NCBI RefSeq assembly: GCF_900156495.1
Contig: NZ_FTNT01000004.1
Location: 1-64,000, forward strand
From: Williamsia sterculiae
GTDB taxonomy: Bacteria > Actinomycetota > Actinomycetes > Mycobacteriales > Mycobacteriaceae
Direction of reading: 5' to 3'
Length of the DNA: 64,000 nt
This document shows, one piece after another, positions 1-9,194 of this stretch. Below the pieces are notes generated by a model. That model ran no database searches and was not told the origin of the DNA. It worked only from the letters and a program-made list of their open reading frames with translations. The number at the start of each line of letters is the position of its first letter. Position 1 is the first letter of the stretch. Both the position numbers and the translations under genes were made by a program.

Positions 1-383
1 GCCACGTCGGCGGGCAGTTCACCGCGGTAGGCCCGACCCAGCAGGTCACCGAGACAGTGACCCTCACGGCTCACCAGGATGACGATCCGCTTACGCGCCG
101 CGGTGTCGGTGAATCGCCATTCGGTGTCGGACCCGAGCCCGGCGACCACCTCACGCTGGAACCTCGCGCGGATCTCCTCGGGTGACAGGGTCACGCTGTC
201 GGCACGCACCGCCTGTCGGGTGAAGAACCACCCGGACGCCGGGTCCGAATGGTAGGCGGCCTCCACGATCCAGCCACCGATCTCTCCGAGGAAACCGGAG
301 ATCCGGGCGACGATACCGGTGCTGTCCGGGCAGCCCAGGGTCAGGACATAACGGTGGTCGTCGAGGGACGCACGTGCGCTCAC
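1..383 (-). CDS. purU: Formyltetrahydrofolate deformylase, N-terminal part (gene continues past the window start)
   Basis: Hydrolyses 10-formyl-THF to formate and THF in the cytosol, feeding formate to purine synthesis and balancing one-carbon pools. About 127 N-terminal residues are visible. They form an ACT domain (LTLGCPDSTGIVARISGFL near residues 14-32), followed by the linker with ARKRIVILVSREGHCLGDLL that opens the formyl-transferase domain, typical of PurU. The catalytic Asn-His-Asp part lies outside. The start is a GTG at 383, chosen because the ACT fold begins directly after it and no in-frame ATG is near. It is divergent from deoC, whose start is only 26 bases away, so the two genes share one very short promoter region. 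Confidence 0.9.
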   Translation of the reverse strand, partial: MSARASLDDHRYVLTLGCPDSTGIVARISGFLGEIGGWIVEAAYHSDPASGWFFTRQAVRADSVTLSPEEIRARFQREVVAGLGSDTEWRFTDTAARKRIVILVSREGHCLGDLLGRAYRGELPADV

Positions 384-409
384 CCGTATGAGTTTGCCAA
401 AGTGGTCGG

Positions 410-1078
410 GTGACCGAACTGACCCGTTCCCAGGTGGCCGCCATCGTCGACCACACCCTGCTCAAGCCCGAGGCGACCCGCGCCGACGCCGAGCGGACGA
501 TCGCCGAGGCCGCCGACCTCGGGGTGTTCGCGGTGTGCCTGTCTCCGTCGATGCTGCCGGTCGACACCGGTGACCAGGCCACCTGCGTGGTGGCCGGGTT
601 CCCGTCCGGCAAACATCACTCGCTGGTCAAGGCGGCCGAGGCCCGGCTGGCCGTGGACACCGGGGCCACCGAGGTCGACATGGTCATCGACGTCGGTGCG
701 GCGATCGCCGGTGCGTACGACGAGGTGTTCGCCGACGTCCTCACGGTCCGGGAGGCCATCGGACCGGACGTACTGCTCAAGGTGATAGTCGAGTCGGCCG
801 CGCTGTTGGAGTTCGCCGGACCGGACACCCTGACCGAGGTGTGCGTGCGCGCGGTGACCGCCGGAGCCGACATGGTCAAGACCTCGACCGGCTTTCATCC
901 GTCCGGCGGAGCGAGTGTCGAGGCGGTGCGCATCATGCGCGCCGCGGTCCCCGACACGACCGGCGTCAAGGCGTCCGGCGGAATCCGTACCGCCGAGTCC
1001 GCCGCCGAGCTCATCGCCGCGGGGGCCACCCGACTGGGATTGTCGGGCACCCGAGCGGTGCTGGACGGCTTCCGCTGA
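410..1078 (+). CDS. deoC: Deoxyribose-phosphate aldolase
   Basis: Class I aldolase cleaving 2-deoxyribose-5-phosphate to glyceraldehyde-3-phosphate and acetaldehyde in deoxynucleoside catabolism. It has 222 residues, the usual length. [10 protein letters not shown] is near the N-terminus and [10 protein letters not shown] near residue 88. The Schiff-base lysine lies in [15 protein letters not shown] and the proton-relay lysine in [10 protein letters not shown]. The start is a GTG at 410. In M. tuberculosis deoC stands close to hbhA and the Rv0476 gene. Here about 10 kb of P450 and hydrolase genes separate them and deoC faces the other way, so this end of the block is rearranged. The convergent neighbour ends at 1147, leaving 68 bases with no convincing terminator. 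Confidence 0.95.
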   Translation: MTELTRSQVAAIVDHTLLKPEATRADAERTIAEAADLGVFAVCLSPSMLPVDTGDQATCVVAGFPSGKHHSLVKAAEARLAVDTGATEVDMVIDVGAAIAGAYDEVFADVLTVREAIGPDVLLKVIVESAALLEFAGPDTLTEVCVRAVTAGADMVKTSTGFHPSGGASVEAVRIMRAAVPDTTGVKASGGIRTAESAAELIAAGATRLGLSGTRAVLDGFR

Positions 1079-1146
1079 AACTCGCCGCGGGAGCCGGTGA
1101 AGTCCGTGGAGCACAGTAGTTCTCACACGAGTCACCATCAGGACAC

Positions 1147-2202
1147 CTATCGGGGCTTCACCTGACCGTCGTCGATCATCTGCTGAAAGTGGTCGACGAC
1201 GGTCGTCTCGGGCGCGATGAACTCGACACCGAGTTCCTCACGGGTGCGGCTGTTGTCGAACCGCAGTGGCCAACCGACGTTGCGATCGACGAACTTGCGT
1301 GTCATCCCGGTGGCCGGTCCACCGATCTTCACCAATGCCTTCGGCAACTCCCGGTTGGGGAAGCTGCGTCGCTTGCCGAACGCGGAGCGCAGAATCTTGC
1401 CCATGTCCAGCAGGCTGACCGTGCCCGAGGTGGCGATGTATCGACCGCGTGCGGTCGGGGTGAACGCCGCGGCGATATGGGTGCGGGCAACGTCGCGCAC
1501 ATCCACGACACCCATTTCCAGTGCCGGCGCCCCTAGCGTCATGGAGCCGTCGGTGAAATGGCCGATGGTGGTCATCGTCCCGGAGGCGCTGCTCGTGGTC
1601 AGCGACGGTCCGAAGACCAGCCCGGGATGCACCGTCACCAGGTCCCAGCGATCCTGGGCCCCACACATGGCCCAGGCCTCCTTCTCCGCGACCGTCTTGG
1701 AGTAGCTGTATTCCTGGTGTGAGTCGGTGCTGGTGGTGTTCCAGTCGGCATCGGTGAAACAGGTCTTCCCGCGCATGTCGATGTTGTCACCGTAGATGGC
1801 GACAATGCTGCTGGTGAGCACCACGCGTCTCACCGATTCGGTCTGGTTCACACTGGTCAGCACGTTGCGTGTGCCTTCGAGCGCAGGACGTACCAGTTGT
1901 TCCTGAGGGTCATCGAGTTTGCCCATGAGAAACGGGGATGCGGTGTGGATCACCAGCTGACAACCGTCCATGGCCGCGGCGAAACTCCCTTGGTCCAGCA
2001 GATCGGCCGCGTGCAGTGTCAGCCGTCCAGGGTGTTCGTCGGAGAGCTTGTGGAGGTGATCGAGTCCCTTGGGTTTCTTCGGGTCACGAACCGTCGCTCG
2101 GACCGTCCGGCCGTCCTCCAGCAGATAGCGGACGATCCAGCTGGCCACGTAGCCGCTGCCTCCCGTGACGAGAACGGGCACGTCGGGGTCGATCTCGGTC
2201 AT
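1147..2202 (-). CDS. NAD(P)-dependent epimerase/dehydratase family reductase (dihydroflavonol-reductase-like)
   Basis: Extended SDR of 351 residues. The Rossmann motif VTGGSGYVASWIVRYLL lies at about residues 11-27, VIHTASPF follows the fourth strand, and the catalytic Tyr-Lys pair lies in EYSYSKTVAEKEAW. The family includes dihydroflavonol-4-reductase-like and 3beta-HSD-like enzymes that reduce a ketone or aldehyde or oxidise an alcohol; the substrate cannot be read from sequence. The ATG at 2202 has AGGAGAG just upstream, so it is preferred over the in-frame extension to 2505, which lacks family similarity. It is the last gene of the leftward P450 operon, 95 bases after the hydrolase stop, and may finish processing of the oxidised product. 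Confidence 0.85.
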   Translation of the reverse strand: MTEIDPDVPVLVTGGSGYVASWIVRYLLEDGRTVRATVRDPKKPKGLDHLHKLSDEHPGRLTLHAADLLDQGSFAAAMDGCQLVIHTASPFLMGKLDDPQEQLVRPALEGTRNVLTSVNQTESVRRVVLTSSIVAIYGDNIDMRGKTCFTDADWNTTSTDSHQEYSYSKTVAEKEAWAMCGAQDRWDLVTVHPGLVFGPSLTTSSASGTMTTIGHFTDGSMTLGAPALEMGVVDVRDVARTHIAAAFTPTARGRYIATSGTVSLLDMGKILRSAFGKRRSFPNRELPKALVKIGGPATGMTRKFVDRNVGWPLRFDNSRTREELGVEFIAPETTVVDHFQQMIDDGQVKPR

Positions 2203-2297
2203 GTTCTCTCCTGTGGATGGATTTCGACGGCGCACCGACGCCAGTCTGCGCCATGGACCGCCCTGGGCGAACGGCTTCCGGAAACAGCGACTCCGGG

Positions 2298-3197
2298 TCA
2301 GACGTGATCCGCCATTGGCACGTGGCGGTTGAGGAAGTCCAGCTGATCGGTCACGTTGCGCTCGAAGTCCTCGCCGACGTAGATGTCGAAGTGCCCGGCG
2401 TCGTAGAGCTTGACCTCGGAGTGCGGCGCCTGCGCAGCGTATTTCCGGGTGGGACCGGGAGGCGCCACGGTGTCCTTCTCGCAGATGCCGAAGAAGATCG
2501 GGCATCGAACGTCCTTCGCGTACCGGCCTGGTCGATGCCAGGTGATGTGTAACGCGATCCGGGCCGCGACGTCTTTCGGTGCGGTGGAGCCGGTGGGGAT
2601 GATCGCCTTGAGCCCGGACACGACATCGGGCGCGGTCATCAGGGCCGTGTCACCCGGTGCTCCGTATGTGGACACCATCACGGGCGCGCGGCCCAGGCGT
2701 GCGCCGATCTGGTCCCGGAGCGCGAGGGCGGTGAGCTTCGCCGAGGTGACCGGTGGGATTGCGAGCGACGATGCGAGCCCGTTGGTGAACGGACACTGGC
2801 TGACCGCCGCGACGATGCGATGGTCACGCGCGGCGGTGATGATCGAGTGGCCACCGCTGAACGACGTGCCCCAGACCACGATCCGCTCCGGATCGGCGCC
2901 GTCGAGTGTACGGGCGAAGTCGACGGCGGCACGCCAGTCTGCGAGCTGAGCGTTGATGTCGAGAAGTTGGCGGGGCTGACCACCGCTGGCGCCGAAGTAT
3001 CGGTAGTCGAAGACCAGGCACATGTATCCGGCGTCGGTGAATCGTTCGGCGAACGCGTCGAGCCGCTCTTCCTTGACGCCTCCGAGTCCATGGGCCATGA
3101 CGATGACGGGGCGCCGGTCGGCCGCATCCGACGGCCGGTACAACCAGCCCGCACACGTGGTGGAACCGGAGGGAAATGTGATGTCGTTCCGTGTCAT
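2298..3197 (-). CDS. Alpha/beta hydrolase
   Basis: Serine hydrolase of 299 residues. VIVMAHGLGGVKEERLDAF is the oxyanion-hole strand. The nucleophile motif is GTSFSGG, the acidic residue is probably in CEKDTVAPP, and the histidine is in YDAGHFDIY. The layout resembles S15/acetyl-xylan-esterase-like hydrolases with an inserted helical lid. The ATG at 3197 overlaps the upstream reductase stop by four bases (ATGA), so the two are translationally coupled. In this operon it may cleave an ester or lactone made after P450 and SDR oxidation; that role is inferred from position only. An in-frame extension to 3533 is antisense to the reductase and was not used. Confidence 0.85.
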   Translation of the reverse strand: MTRNDITFPSGSTTCAGWLYRPSDAADRRPVIVMAHGLGGVKEERLDAFAERFTDAGYMCLVFDYRYFGASGGQPRQLLDINAQLADWRAAVDFARTLDGADPERIVVWGTSFSGGHSIITAARDHRIVAAVSQCPFTNGLASSLAIPPVTSAKLTALALRDQIGARLGRAPVMVSTYGAPGDTALMTAPDVVSGLKAIIPTGSTAPKDVAARIALHITWHRPGRYAKDVRCPIFFGICEKDTVAPPGPTRKYAAQAPHSEVKLYDAGHFDIYVGEDFERNVTDQLDFLNRHVPMADHV

Positions 3198-4861
3198 TTC
3201 TTCACCTCGGTGGTTCGGATTTCGTTGTCGCCATATCTGCTCCCGGTGTGGAAATGTAATCCGGCGGCCGTGATCAGCGTGCGGAGATCGGTCATCTTCA
3301 CCCGCGGACGCCGCGCCTCTCTGCCTGCGGCGCGTTCGACGGCATCGATCCGTCCCCAGGCAGCACCGTCGAGCACGGTCGCGCCGCGCCGTGTCGCGAG
3401 ATCCGCGATGTCGGTGTCGGCGGAGCGCGGGGTGAGCGTGCCGGCCGCGGCATCGTCCAGGACCGCCCGCGCGGTCTCCTGTCCGCATCGACGGTTCGTG
3501 CCGATCCCACCGCGCGGCCCTCGTTTGATCCACCCGGCAACGTAGTGCGCCGCCAGCGGCCCGTCCGTTGCCGGGTCCAGCACCCGTCCTCCGACATTCG
3601 GGACGATGCCGAGCGCATCGTCGAACGGGAGTCCGTCGAGCGGCTCGCCGGTGTATCCGATGGACCGGATCACCAACGACGTTGACAGCGTGGCGGCCGA
3701 GTCACCGTCGACCACCTGCACGCCGCGAACTCCACCGTCCTCGTCACCGAGAATCGCGGTCGGGCGGGTATGGAAACGAAAGACCAGGCGTCGCGCACCG
3801 CTACCGGCGGGCCGGCCGGCTAAGTCGCGCAGAAGATCTGTCTTGGCGGTCGTCAGGGCGTCCGCGGTCCGCACTCCGCCACCCCTGCCCCCTGTCTCGA
3901 CGCTCACGTCCACCCCGTCCAGTTCGGCGAGTGCCGCGAGCTCCCCGATCGTGAACGCCGCCTCGGCCGGCCCGCGCCGACCGATCAGCACGACCTCGCG
4001 GACAGCGCTGCGGCGTAACACGTGCAGCGCATGGTCGGCGATGTCGGTACGGCCGAGCACCTCCGGATCGGCGAGGAGTATGCGCGCCACGTCCAGGGCC
4101 ACATTCCCATTGCCCACCAGCACGACGCGCTCATCCGAGAGGTCGTAGGTCCGATCGGCGTAGTCGGGGTGGCCGTTGTACCAGGCGACGAACTCCGTGG
4201 AGGAGATGCTGCCTCGCAACTCTTCGCCGTCGATTCCCAGCGACTTCGGCGCGGCGGCTCCGTGCGCATAGACCACCGCGGAGTATGCCTCGACGAGTTC
4301 GGCGGCGGTGATGTCGCGGCCGACCTCCACACCCAGCAGGTAACGGAACCGCGGTGACGAGGTGACCTCGTGTAGGGCCTCCCCCGCCAGCTTGGTCGAC
4401 GCGTGGTCCGGTGCCACTCCGAAGCGGATCAGTCCCAAGGGTGTCGGCAATCGGTCGAGCACGTCCACGTGCACGTTCGGTTCGGTGAGCAGCTCCTCCG
4501 CCGTGTAGAGCCCCGCCGGACCGGAGCCCACCACGGCCACCCGAATCGGCTCGCGCACCTGTGTGTCCCGACGGGGCCGGAAGGGCACGAGGCCGTCTCG
4601 CACGTCGTGGTCGCGGTAGTAGGCGGCATTGATGTCGAGAAACACCGACTGTTCCGCGGCGAGGTCCGTTTCCGGCACGATGGCCTCCACCGGACACTCC
4701 GGCACGCACGCGCCACAGTCGATACATGTCGCGGGGTCGATGTACAGCATCTCGGCGGAGGTGAAATCCCTCTCGTCCGGGGTCGGGTGGATGCAGTTCA
4801 CCGGGCAGGCCGCGATGCAACTCGCGTCGTTGCAGCAGGGCTGGGTGATCACATGACTCAT
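3194..4861 (-). CDS. Ferredoxin-ferredoxin/NADP+ reductase fusion (FprB-like)
   Basis: A 555-residue redox protein. Residues 1-70 are a bacterial seven-iron-type ferredoxin: a CCNDASCIAACPVNCIHP cluster, then CIDCGACVPECPVEAI. The rest is an adrenodoxin-reductase-type flavoprotein with an FAD motif VAVVGSGPAGLYTAEELL and an NADPH-side motif VLVGNGNVALDVARILL. M. tuberculosis FprB has the same fusion and similar length. It should pass electrons from NADPH through FAD to its own iron-sulfur domain and on to the P450 encoded two genes upstream. It overlaps both neighbours by four bases (ATGA at each end), a tight operon. The start at 4861 begins MSHVITQPC, the conserved ferredoxin N-terminus. 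A long upstream extension was rejected. Confidence 0.92.
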   Translation of the reverse strand: MSHVITQPCCNDASCIAACPVNCIHPTPDERDFTSAEMLYIDPATCIDCGACVPECPVEAIVPETDLAAEQSVFLDINAAYYRDHDVRDGLVPFRPRRDTQVREPIRVAVVGSGPAGLYTAEELLTEPNVHVDVLDRLPTPLGLIRFGVAPDHASTKLAGEALHEVTSSPRFRYLLGVEVGRDITAAELVEAYSAVVYAHGAAAPKSLGIDGEELRGSISSTEFVAWYNGHPDYADRTYDLSDERVVLVGNGNVALDVARILLADPEVLGRTDIADHALHVLRRSAVREVVLIGRRGPAEAAFTIGELAALAELDGVDVSVETGGRGGGVRTADALTTAKTDLLRDLAGRPAGSGARRLVFRFHTRPTAILGDEDGGVRGVQVVDGDSAATLSTSLVIRSIGYTGEPLDGLPFDDALGIVPNVGGRVLDPATDGPLAAHYVAGWIKRGPRGGIGTNRRCGQETARAVLDDAAAGTLTPRSADTDIADLATRRGATVLDGAAWGRIDAVERAAGREARRPRVKMTDLRTLITAAGLHFHTGSRYGDNEIRTTEVKK

Positions 4862-5733
4862 GACGAGGCGCTCGCCGACCGCTCGTCCGAGACCGCCGGT
4901 ACACCGAACATCCTGCGCTCGAACCACGCGGTCACCACCGGGATCCGCGCGGGCACGATGCGCGCAACGACGTCCAGCAGGCGCGCATCGTGCCCCACCA
5001 GTACCCGCGAACGCCCCGTGGCGATGCCGTCGACGATGATCCCCGCGGCCTTCTCCGACGGCATCCGCAACAGCTTGTCGTTATAGGTCTCCAGCCGCTT
5101 GCGTTGTTCGGGAGTGACGTCGGATCCCGCGCGGTCGAACGCCGAATTCGCGATGTCGGTGGACACACCACCGGGATGGACGACGGTCACCCGCACCGGC
5201 AGCCCGGACGCGACCATGTCGGCCCGCACCGATTCGGTGAATCCGCGTACCGCGAACTTGCTGGTGCAGTACGCAGCTGTGCCGGGTTGCGCCACGATCC
5301 CGTTGATGCTGGAGATGTTGACCAGATGTCCGTCACCCGACGCGATCAGACTGGGGAGGAAGGCCTTGGTGTTGTTGATGACACCCCACAGGTTCACGTC
5401 CAGGATCCGCTGGAATCCGTCCAGCTCGGAGTTGACGAATGTACCGCTGTCGCCGGCGATCCCGGCGTTGTTCACCACGATGTCCACCGCACCGTAGTGT
5501 GCGAGCACCGCGGTCGCATACTCGGCCACGGCGCCACGACTGGACACGTCGAGAGTCGCGGTGTGGACCGGAGCCCCCTGTCCCGCCACCAGGTCCGCGG
5601 TGTGCGCCAGTCCGAGAGGTTCGATGTCTGACAGCGCGAGACGAGCTCCGCGCGCGGCCAGCTCCACGGCGACGGCTCGCCCGATACCCGATCCGGCTCC
5701 GGTGACAACGGCGACTTTGCTGTTGAACTTCAT
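4858..5733 (-). CDS. Short-chain dehydrogenase/reductase
   Basis: Classical SDR of 291 residues. The cofactor motif TGAGSGIGRA is near residue 12, NNAGIAG follows beta-4, the catalytic serine is in NISSINGIV, and YCTSK is the Tyr-Lys pair. A long C-terminal segment ending in a basic tail resembles SDRs that act on lipophilic alcohols. It probably oxidises the hydroxyl group installed by the adjacent P450 or reduces the matching ketone; the substrate is unknown. The ATG at 5733 lies 13 bases after the P450 stop, and the stop overlaps the ferredoxin reductase start, so it is the second gene of the operon. Confidence 0.88.
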   Translation of the reverse strand: MKFNSKVAVVTGAGSGIGRAVAVELAARGARLALSDIEPLGLAHTADLVAGQGAPVHTATLDVSSRGAVAEYATAVLAHYGAVDIVVNNAGIAGDSGTFVNSELDGFQRILDVNLWGVINNTKAFLPSLIASGDGHLVNISSINGIVAQPGTAAYCTSKFAVRGFTESVRADMVASGLPVRVTVVHPGGVSTDIANSAFDRAGSDVTPEQRKRLETYNDKLLRMPSEKAAGIIVDGIATGRSRVLVGHDARLLDVVARIVPARIPVVTAWFERRMFGVPAVSDERSASASS

Positions 5734-5746
5734 GGGTGATTCCTTC

Positions 5747-7141
5747 TCAGTGGTTGTATGGGCAACCGGCCGCCACCGGTGACGAGGCAGGTGAGTCCGA
5801 CCCCGAGATGCCCAACACATCCGTCCGCTCGCGCGGTGTGACGGTGATGCGTCCACCACGGGACGGAGCGAACGGTAGCCCGCGGAACACAATGCGTTCG
5901 CCGGGGGCATCGGTGGGCTCGATCCTGTAGGTGCTCAGCACCGTCCGAAGGATGACGGCCATCTCCATGTTGGCGAAGGTGGCGCCCACACAGCGACGCA
6001 CGCCACCGCCGAACGGCGTCCAGGAGTAGGTGTCGGGCATACGACCGAGAAAACGATCCGGGATGAAGTCGTCGGGCCGAGAAAAGTAGCGGGGATCGTT
6101 GTGCACCAACGACGTAGCGGTATACAGGTTCATCCCATGCGGGATCACCCAGTCGCCGAACGACATCCGGTCCACAAGGACGCGGCGTGCGGTGCCGTCG
6201 ATGGTGGCCCGCGTCCGCATCACCTCGTGGATGACGGCCTGCATGTACGCGGCGCCACCCTCGTCGATCTCGGTGACGAGCCGGTCAAGGGTGTGCGGAT
6301 GGCGGCTCAGGCGCTCGAACGCCCACGCCAGGGAGGTGGCGGTGGTCTCGTGGCCGGCGGCCACCAGCGTGACCAGCTCGTCACCGATCTCCTCGTGTGT
6401 CAGTGGCGTACCGTCGTCATGCTGCGCGCGCAGCATGCGGGACAGGATGTCGGTCCGGTTCTCGAAATCGGGATCGGACAGTGCGCGGGTGATCAGACGG
6501 CCGATGATGTCGTCGAACTGCCGGCGCATCGCGAGGTGGCGGCGCCACGGACTCAGCGGCCCCCAGTCCCTCTGCAGTGGTCGGACGCTGAACAACATCG
6601 CGCCGAACCGGATCCATTTCGGCGTCAGCTCGCGTAGCTCGTCGAATTCCTTGCCGTCCGCACCGAACGTGGCGCGAAGGATGATGTTGAGGGCGATGCT
6701 GTTCGTGGACGGCTGCGTCGCGAAGCTCTCACCCACCGGCCAGGTAATGATCTCCTTGCGGGTCTCCTCCTCGACGATCTGCTCGAACGCACGCAGATTG
6801 TGCCCGTGGAACGGAGGGGTGAGCACCCGCCGGTGCCGCTTGTGTTCCGCGGTCTGTTTGCCGAAGATCGAGCCCTGGCCGAACATCACGTCCAGGCTGG
6901 GCTCGACACCCCCGGCGATGTCGGCAGGTATGTGGAAGAGCTCGTCGAACATCTCCGGTTCGGTCAGGATGACCGTCTTGCCGAAACCGGGGATCCACAT
7001 GGTGAACGTCGGGCCGTAGCGATCCGCGAGCTGACGCAGCATGCGCGGCCGATCGGTGACGAAACGCATCACGTTGCGCGGTGAGAGCCGCGGTCCGGGT
7101 GGCAGGTGGACGGCCTCGGTTGTGAGTTCACCAGTGGTCAC
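5747..7141 (-). CDS. Cytochrome P450
   Basis: Soluble bacterial P450 of 464 residues. The proline-rich start LPPGPRLSPRN is followed by the I-helix oxygen-activation motif AGHETTATS near residue 262, the ExxR motif in HEVMRTRA, and the heme loop FGGGVRRCVGATFA with Cys384 as thiolate ligand. The LPPGPR opening recalls the mycobacterial CYP135/CYP138 group, but I cannot assign a family. The GTG start at 7141 has AGGAG about ten bases upstream. It is first in a five-gene leftward operon that also encodes its likely redox partner. The C-terminal tail ends GCPYNH, beyond the catalytic domain. The substrate is unknown; a hydrophobic lipid or terpenoid is plausible. Confidence 0.95.
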   Translation of the reverse strand: MTTGELTTEAVHLPPGPRLSPRNVMRFVTDRPRMLRQLADRYGPTFTMWIPGFGKTVILTEPEMFDELFHIPADIAGGVEPSLDVMFGQGSIFGKQTAEHKRHRRVLTPPFHGHNLRAFEQIVEEETRKEIITWPVGESFATQPSTNSIALNIILRATFGADGKEFDELRELTPKWIRFGAMLFSVRPLQRDWGPLSPWRRHLAMRRQFDDIIGRLITRALSDPDFENRTDILSRMLRAQHDDGTPLTHEEIGDELVTLVAAGHETTATSLAWAFERLSRHPHTLDRLVTEIDEGGAAYMQAVIHEVMRTRATIDGTARRVLVDRMSFGDWVIPHGMNLYTATSLVHNDPRYFSRPDDFIPDRFLGRMPDTYSWTPFGGGVRRCVGATFANMEMAVILRTVLSTYRIEPTDAPGERIVFRGLPFAPSRGGRITVTPRERTDVLGISGSDSPASSPVAAGCPYNH

Positions 7142-7241
7142 GATGGTTGCTCCTGCGTGCGTATCGAATGTGGTGCATTGCCGATCGTCACGGCTTCATG
7201 GCCGGGAAGGAAGGTGCACGCATCCCGAAATCGCCGGAAGC

Positions 7242-7255
7242 GTGTGCAGTGTGCA
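7242..7255. promoter_or_regulatory. Tandem GTGTGCA repeat in the P450/PucR divergent intergenic region
   Basis: Two exact, directly abutting copies of GTGTGCA lie 23 bases upstream of the PucR-type regulator start, in the 136-base region shared with the P450 operon. Related GTGCA words occur nearby (7173 and 7214 areas). This could be the regulator's binding site, but no binding motif is known to me for this subgroup. Confidence 0.3.
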
Positions 7256-7277
7256 TCAGCGGTCGTAGGATTTTCTG

Positions 7278-8525
7278 GTGGAGACACCCGACTGCAGCCC
7301 CGCGGTGAGGGAACTCATCCGACGGTCCGCCGAAGCGGTCCTGACCGCACCCACCAGCTGGTTCACCGAGATCGAGGACGCAGCCTTCTCGGCATCGGAC
7401 ATGCAACCCGTAGCCGTGGACCCCGAGTGGCGCGCCTTCGCGATCCGAGGAACTCATACGTTACTTCTGCACTGGGCCTCGGTGAACGCCGCAGATCCCG
7501 GACACGCCGTTCCGCCCCTGGTCGACGACCTGCGGAACATCGCGCAGGTCATCGTGCATCGCGGTCATACCGAGGCCAGCGTCGAGGCGTATCGACTCGG
7601 GCAGAACGTCGCGTGGCGACGCTGGATGAAGATCGCGTTCAGCTTGAGCACAGACGTCGCCGACCTCGAGGACATGTTGGACATCACCTCCGAGTCGATC
7701 GGCACGTTCGTCGATGCAACGATCACCGCACTCACCGCCGAGATCACCCGGGAACGGGAGCGAGCACAACGAAGCCGCGAGGCCGATCGGTTGGAATCGG
7801 TGTCGCTGCTCATCGATGGCGGTCGGCCCGACATCCCATCCACCGAATTCCTACTCGGCTACCGACTCGACCAGACTCATACCGCCGTCGTCGTCTGGAC
7901 CACCGAAGCGTCACCGCAATTGACGAAGATGGAGCGCGCGGTCGATGAACTGGCGGAGCAGGTCGGAGCGCGTGGCTCGACGCGGGTGACGGCCAGCCCC
8001 GGCACCGTCTGGGGGTGGCTGGGCGGTGTCGACATCGGGCAGCTACACGACACCACCAAGAACACCCCGGACAGCACTCCGTGGCGGATCGCGGTGGGAT
8101 CCACCGGCCGCGGCCGGGACGGGTTCCGGACCTCTCATCTCGATGCGCTGAGCACGCAACGGATGATGGCGCGGATGAAGACCGAACACACCGTCGCGAC
8201 CTTCGACGACGTCGAGGGAATCCTTCTCCTCACCTCGTCCCCGGATCACGCCGATCGGTTCGTCACCCACACACTCGGCCCGTTGGCGGGTGCCCATCCG
8301 GAGTTGCGCGAGGCTGTCCGCGTTTACCTGCGCGAGCAGTGCAACGCCTCCAAGGCAGCGAATTCCCTTTTTGCACACCGCAACACACTGCTACGCCGAA
8401 TCAAACACGCCAACAACCTCCTGCCGCGTCCCATCGAGGACAACGCGCTGAACATCGGGATGGCGCTGGAGATCGCCTATTGGCGGGGATCGGTCGCGAC
8501 GGACCAACACAACGCCCCCGGGTGA
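7278..8525 (+). CDS. PucR/CdaR-type transcriptional regulator
   Basis: A 415-residue protein. The N-terminal ~160 residues are mostly helical sensory sequence. A middle GGDEF-like CdaR domain follows, and a C-terminal PucR helix-turn-helix (REQCNASKAANSLFAHRNT and LRRIKHANNLL, about residues 355-385) binds DNA. Such regulators often stand divergent to the catabolic or P450 genes they control, and this one is 136 bases from the P450 start. It is therefore the likely local regulator of the P450 operon, probably answering a small-molecule ligand. The start is a GTG at 7278. Confidence 0.88.
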   Translation: METPDCSPAVRELIRRSAEAVLTAPTSWFTEIEDAAFSASDMQPVAVDPEWRAFAIRGTHTLLLHWASVNAADPGHAVPPLVDDLRNIAQVIVHRGHTEASVEAYRLGQNVAWRRWMKIAFSLSTDVADLEDMLDITSESIGTFVDATITALTAEITRERERAQRSREADRLESVSLLIDGGRPDIPSTEFLLGYRLDQTHTAVVVWTTEASPQLTKMERAVDELAEQVGARGSTRVTASPGTVWGWLGGVDIGQLHDTTKNTPDSTPWRIAVGSTGRGRDGFRTSHLDALSTQRMMARMKTEHTVATFDDVEGILLLTSSPDHADRFVTHTLGPLAGAHPELREAVRVYLREQCNASKAANSLFAHRNTLLRRIKHANNLLPRPIEDNALNIGMALEIAYWRGSVATDQHNAPG

Positions 8526-8559
8526 ACCACGGTGCGCGCTGAAGACGCGGGTGCGCACC

Positions 8560-9183
8560 TCAGCGATCGGTGTACGTGGCGACTCGCTCGGCCATCAGGT
8601 TGTCGGTGAGATCACGGGAGGCCGCGAGCCCGTCGATCAGACTGCGTTGATTGCGTTCGGGCTGATTTTGCGACATCTTCGCCTTCCCCTCCCACCGGGT
8701 AATGGACAACTCCACCCCGATGATGCCGCGCAGCTGGGCGTCGATGAAGTCATCCGGGGCGTCGTCGACCGACCACGGTTGTGAGCGCCTCTTCTCGTGG
8801 CTGTCGCTCAACGCCGTCACGTGCGACCGCAACCAGTCCGTGTCGTCGTGGACCTGCAACTGGCCGTACACCGCGATGGTCTCGTAGTTCCAGGTCGGGA
8901 CGACCTTTCCGTCCTCGGCCTTCTTCGCGTACAACGATGGCGAGATGTAGCCGTCCACTCCGCCGAAGATGGCCACCGACTCCCCCGCCACGTCATCGCG
9001 CCAGTGCGAGTTGGCCCGCGACACGTGGCCGACCAGGCTGTGCCGTTCCGCGTCGTACATCATCGGCAGCGGCGTGACCACCATGCCTGCCGCACCGGCG
9101 CTGACGAGGTACGCCATGTCCGCCGCGCGGAGCGCATCGGCGATCTGATCGTTCGACAGTGCGAACTTCGGTGGTACGTACAT
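8560..9183 (-). CDS. PaiB-like FMN-binding protein
   Basis: A 207-residue protein of the PaiB / split-barrel flavin-binding family. It begins MYVPPKFALSNDQI, with SRANSHWRD in the middle and TWNYETIAVYGQLQV in the core strand, all family hallmarks. The C-terminal KMSQNQPERNQRSLIDGL is also conserved in PaiB proteins. In Bacillus PaiB was linked to repression of degradative-enzyme genes, but in actinobacteria the role is unproven. It is the third gene of a leftward operon with a membrane-anchored hydrolase and a MerR regulator, 11 bases after the hydrolase stop. The ATG at 9183 is supported by the conserved N-terminus. Confidence 0.87.
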   Translation of the reverse strand: MYVPPKFALSNDQIADALRAADMAYLVSAGAAGMVVTPLPMMYDAERHSLVGHVSRANSHWRDDVAGESVAIFGGVDGYISPSLYAKKAEDGKVVPTWNYETIAVYGQLQVHDDTDWLRSHVTALSDSHEKRRSQPWSVDDAPDDFIDAQLRGIIGVELSITRWEGKAKMSQNQPERNQRSLIDGLAASRDLTDNLMAERVATYTDR

Positions 9184-9194
9184 GGCTTCGTTCC

